Part shown: positions 62,301-64,000 of the stretch, piece after piece
Layout of the letters: every line of letters begins with the position of its first letter
How positions within the stretch are numbered: position 1 is the stretch's first letter
DNA from: Balanoglossus misakiensis
Lineage: Eukaryota > Hemichordata
Reading direction: 5' to 3'
Length of the DNA stretch: 64,000 nt
Assembly: GCA_040954595.2 (NCBI GenBank)
Contig: CM082576.2
Location: 9,734,001 to 9,798,000, forward strand
Position numbers and translations under genes: made by a program
Notes under the pieces: model-generated
Told to the model about the DNA's origin: nothing
The model's input: the letters and a program-made list of their open reading frames with translations, nothing else
Database searches by the model: none

Positions 62301-64000
62301 CGGTGGAAAAGGAGAAACTGGAATGGATGCAGGATGTTCCCAAACCGAAGCCGGGAGAGAAGAAGATCCAAGGAATCCAGGCCAGGTTTGATCTGCAAGG
62401 TCATGTGATCGGCCGCGATGCTGATGTGCCGATGAGAGAGGGTTTGCATCACCATGGGCAAGAGCCAGAAGTGAGTTCACATGGTTTGTTGAATGAATCG
62501 GTTTTGACTATGCAAAAAAAAGATAGAGATAGAAACAGTTGATTTTCATGTGCGATATGCTATACAGCAGTCACTGGGAAAAACAAAATTCTCGTATTGA
62601 CTCAGTAACATGGGCAAACTTGGCATTAGAACTGTCCATGTAGACGATGTGTTATTAGGCACATTGTATCTTCTCTCTGTTGTGATCAGACAGAGCAATT
62701 CAAGCAAGCACTCTGGCACTCAGCAGAAGGTTGGAGGTAGTGGGATGCCCGACCACTCATCACACGACAGAATCTGTTAGCCTGTATATGATAAGACAAT
62801 GACCATTTTTGTGTGAATATTGGTTAAATTGAAGTTGCATGATTCAATCTGTATTTTTTCAGGCACCTGGGTACACCTTGGAGGAATTATTTCAATTGAG
62901 TCGAAGTGCAGCCATGAATCAGAGAGTTATTAGTTTACAAACACTTGCCAAGGTTATTTACAACGTAAGTTTATCAAATTCAGCATAACCATAGAATATT
63001 GTTACTTTCTAGTGTTGCATGTCGAGTTAGCAGTTGACACACTACATCTCTTCCACAAATTAAAAAAAATTGAAATGATGACATGCTTCTTTTTGTCGCT
63101 TTTGGCTGCCATGGTAATGCACATACGCATCATGTCTACCTCCCATTTGCCAAGTTGTATCAATATGACGTGAAAGTGTACTGGATAAACTTGGCATAAA
63201 AAATCTGAAATCCCAACTTCTCTTCTCAACTTCATTCCAGTATAGGGTGGATAACCTTGGGGGCAGACTGGGCGCCCCGTTGATACCCAGACTGATAGAT
63301 GCTGGTTTAGTGTTTATACTGAGGTGGTCGTTAGATGATACCAGTGAGGCTGGTATTGCCGCTGCTGTTGAAGGTTTCAAATCATTACTGGTACAACCAG
63401 CTGATGAGGTGAGAAGTTTGAAAGCAGATGAGAAAGCAAATTTTGTTTAATCAACACTTGGCCAGTCTTGTGCCACTTAAACCAAAACATTTTTTTAGCT
63501 TGAGATGTCTTTCCTTTTTTCTCTTTCAGGAATGTCTTGATAAAGTGTTTAGTTGGTATCGAGGATATGAGATGCATTCCTTGGTTCCCATGGAGAACGA
63601 TGATGATGATGAGGAGGAAGATGAAGAGAGTGACGCTAAAAACAAGCATGAAACAGAACTTCTAGAACAAGATGTCATCAAGGTATCAAAGAATATGTGA
63701 CTGAATATCAAATCTGTAAGAAATGGTGATCAAGCTGTGCATTAGATAGCATTCCATCTCTTACATGGATTTCTGGTCATATCACTTAGATCCTTTGTTT
63801 GACAGACAGAACATCATTGTATGAATTACATTAAATACAAGATTTCAGAACACATTTTTCATGTATTTATTTTTGTCTTGCATTTTATTCTTTTGATAAC
63901 AGGGTTTGTTAAAGATGAATTTCTTGGAGAGAATTCGGTACATCCTTGAAGTTTGCAGACCCGCGCCAGCTGTGGTGATCAACGTCTTGGCCATTCTGAT
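59360..64000 (+). CDS. RNA polymerase II-associated protein 1 (RPAP1), N-terminal part, cut by window end
   Basis: RPAP1 helps assemble RNA polymerase II, including the RPB3/RPB11 part, and supports Mediator-dependent transcription. Exons: 59360-59555, 59870-59946, 60299-60383, 60524-60564, 60777-60872, 61089-61320, 61589-61729, 61840-62001, 62253-62470, 62863-62964, 63241-63408, 63530-63682 and 63903-64000 (continues). These give about 589 residues in one frame, out of about 1390 in human. The start is MLPRRPKPGETEEDLL; human begins MLSRPKPGES. RPAP1 N-domain region: IHQENLANMAAMSEEEIL (residues 261-278). C-domain signature region: ITPKEEWVHMDTVE, then QARFDLQG and LHHHG (386-412), running into TLEELFQLSRS. 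A D/E-rich linker (ENDDDDEEEDEES) follows, then DVIKGLL, as in the human protein. Introns are almost free of CpG. One donor (59947) is the weak GTCACA. Confidence 0.96.

Noticed and set aside
1-64000. Search for transposons, viral genes, CRISPR arrays or gene clusters of a new system
   Set aside because: No transposase, reverse transcriptase, integrase or other mobile-element protein, no clear terminal inverted repeats and no regularly spaced repeats were seen. The content is explained by four conserved animal genes and non-coding DNA.

Overview
This is nuclear DNA from an invertebrate animal. The genes are broken by many short spliceosomal introns with GT-AG borders, there is no operon structure, and the proteins are closest to bilaterian families. 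I cannot name the species. The gene content and the conserved TMEM151-DRC5 pair fit a deuterostome such as a lancelet or hemichordate, but a spiralian is not excluded.

Layout: (1) 1-13.8 kb, + strand: the last 18 coding exons (1151-11492) of a TOGARAM/crescerin gene, coding for the disordered linker, a charged helix and the TOG3 and TOG4 domains. The N-terminal TOG1/TOG2 part lies before the window. A 3' UTR of 0.3 to 2.3 kb follows. (2) 13.9-56 kb: a gene-poor, CpG-rich domain whose only recognisable gene is TMEM151 (+ strand). I assign it a ten-codon first exon at 21660-21689 and the main exon at 38085-39401, with a 16.4 kb intron between them. (3) 56494-58653, - strand: a complete four-exon DRC5/TCTE1 gene (487 aa), with a probable 5' UTR intron. 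(4) 59360-64000, + strand: the first 13 coding exons (about 589 aa) of RPAP1, cut by the window end. DRC5 and RPAP1 are head to head and share a short promoter that holds an RFX X-box-like site.

The exons were joined by hand. In all four genes every splice junction keeps the reading frame, and the joined proteins match their families along their length. TOGARAM and DRC5 both act in cilia, RPAP1 is an RNA polymerase II assembly factor, and TMEM151 is a poorly known three-pass membrane protein. TMEM151 and DRC5 are also convergent neighbours in human (TMEM151B-TCTE1), so this pairing appears ancient.

I found no tRNA, rRNA, CRISPR array, recognisable transposon protein or virus-like gene. The main points of interest are the conserved gene pair, the tiny far-upstream TMEM151 exon, the sharp CpG contrast between the broadly expressed genes and the TMEM151 domain, and X-box-like motifs. 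I see no clearly new biochemical system.
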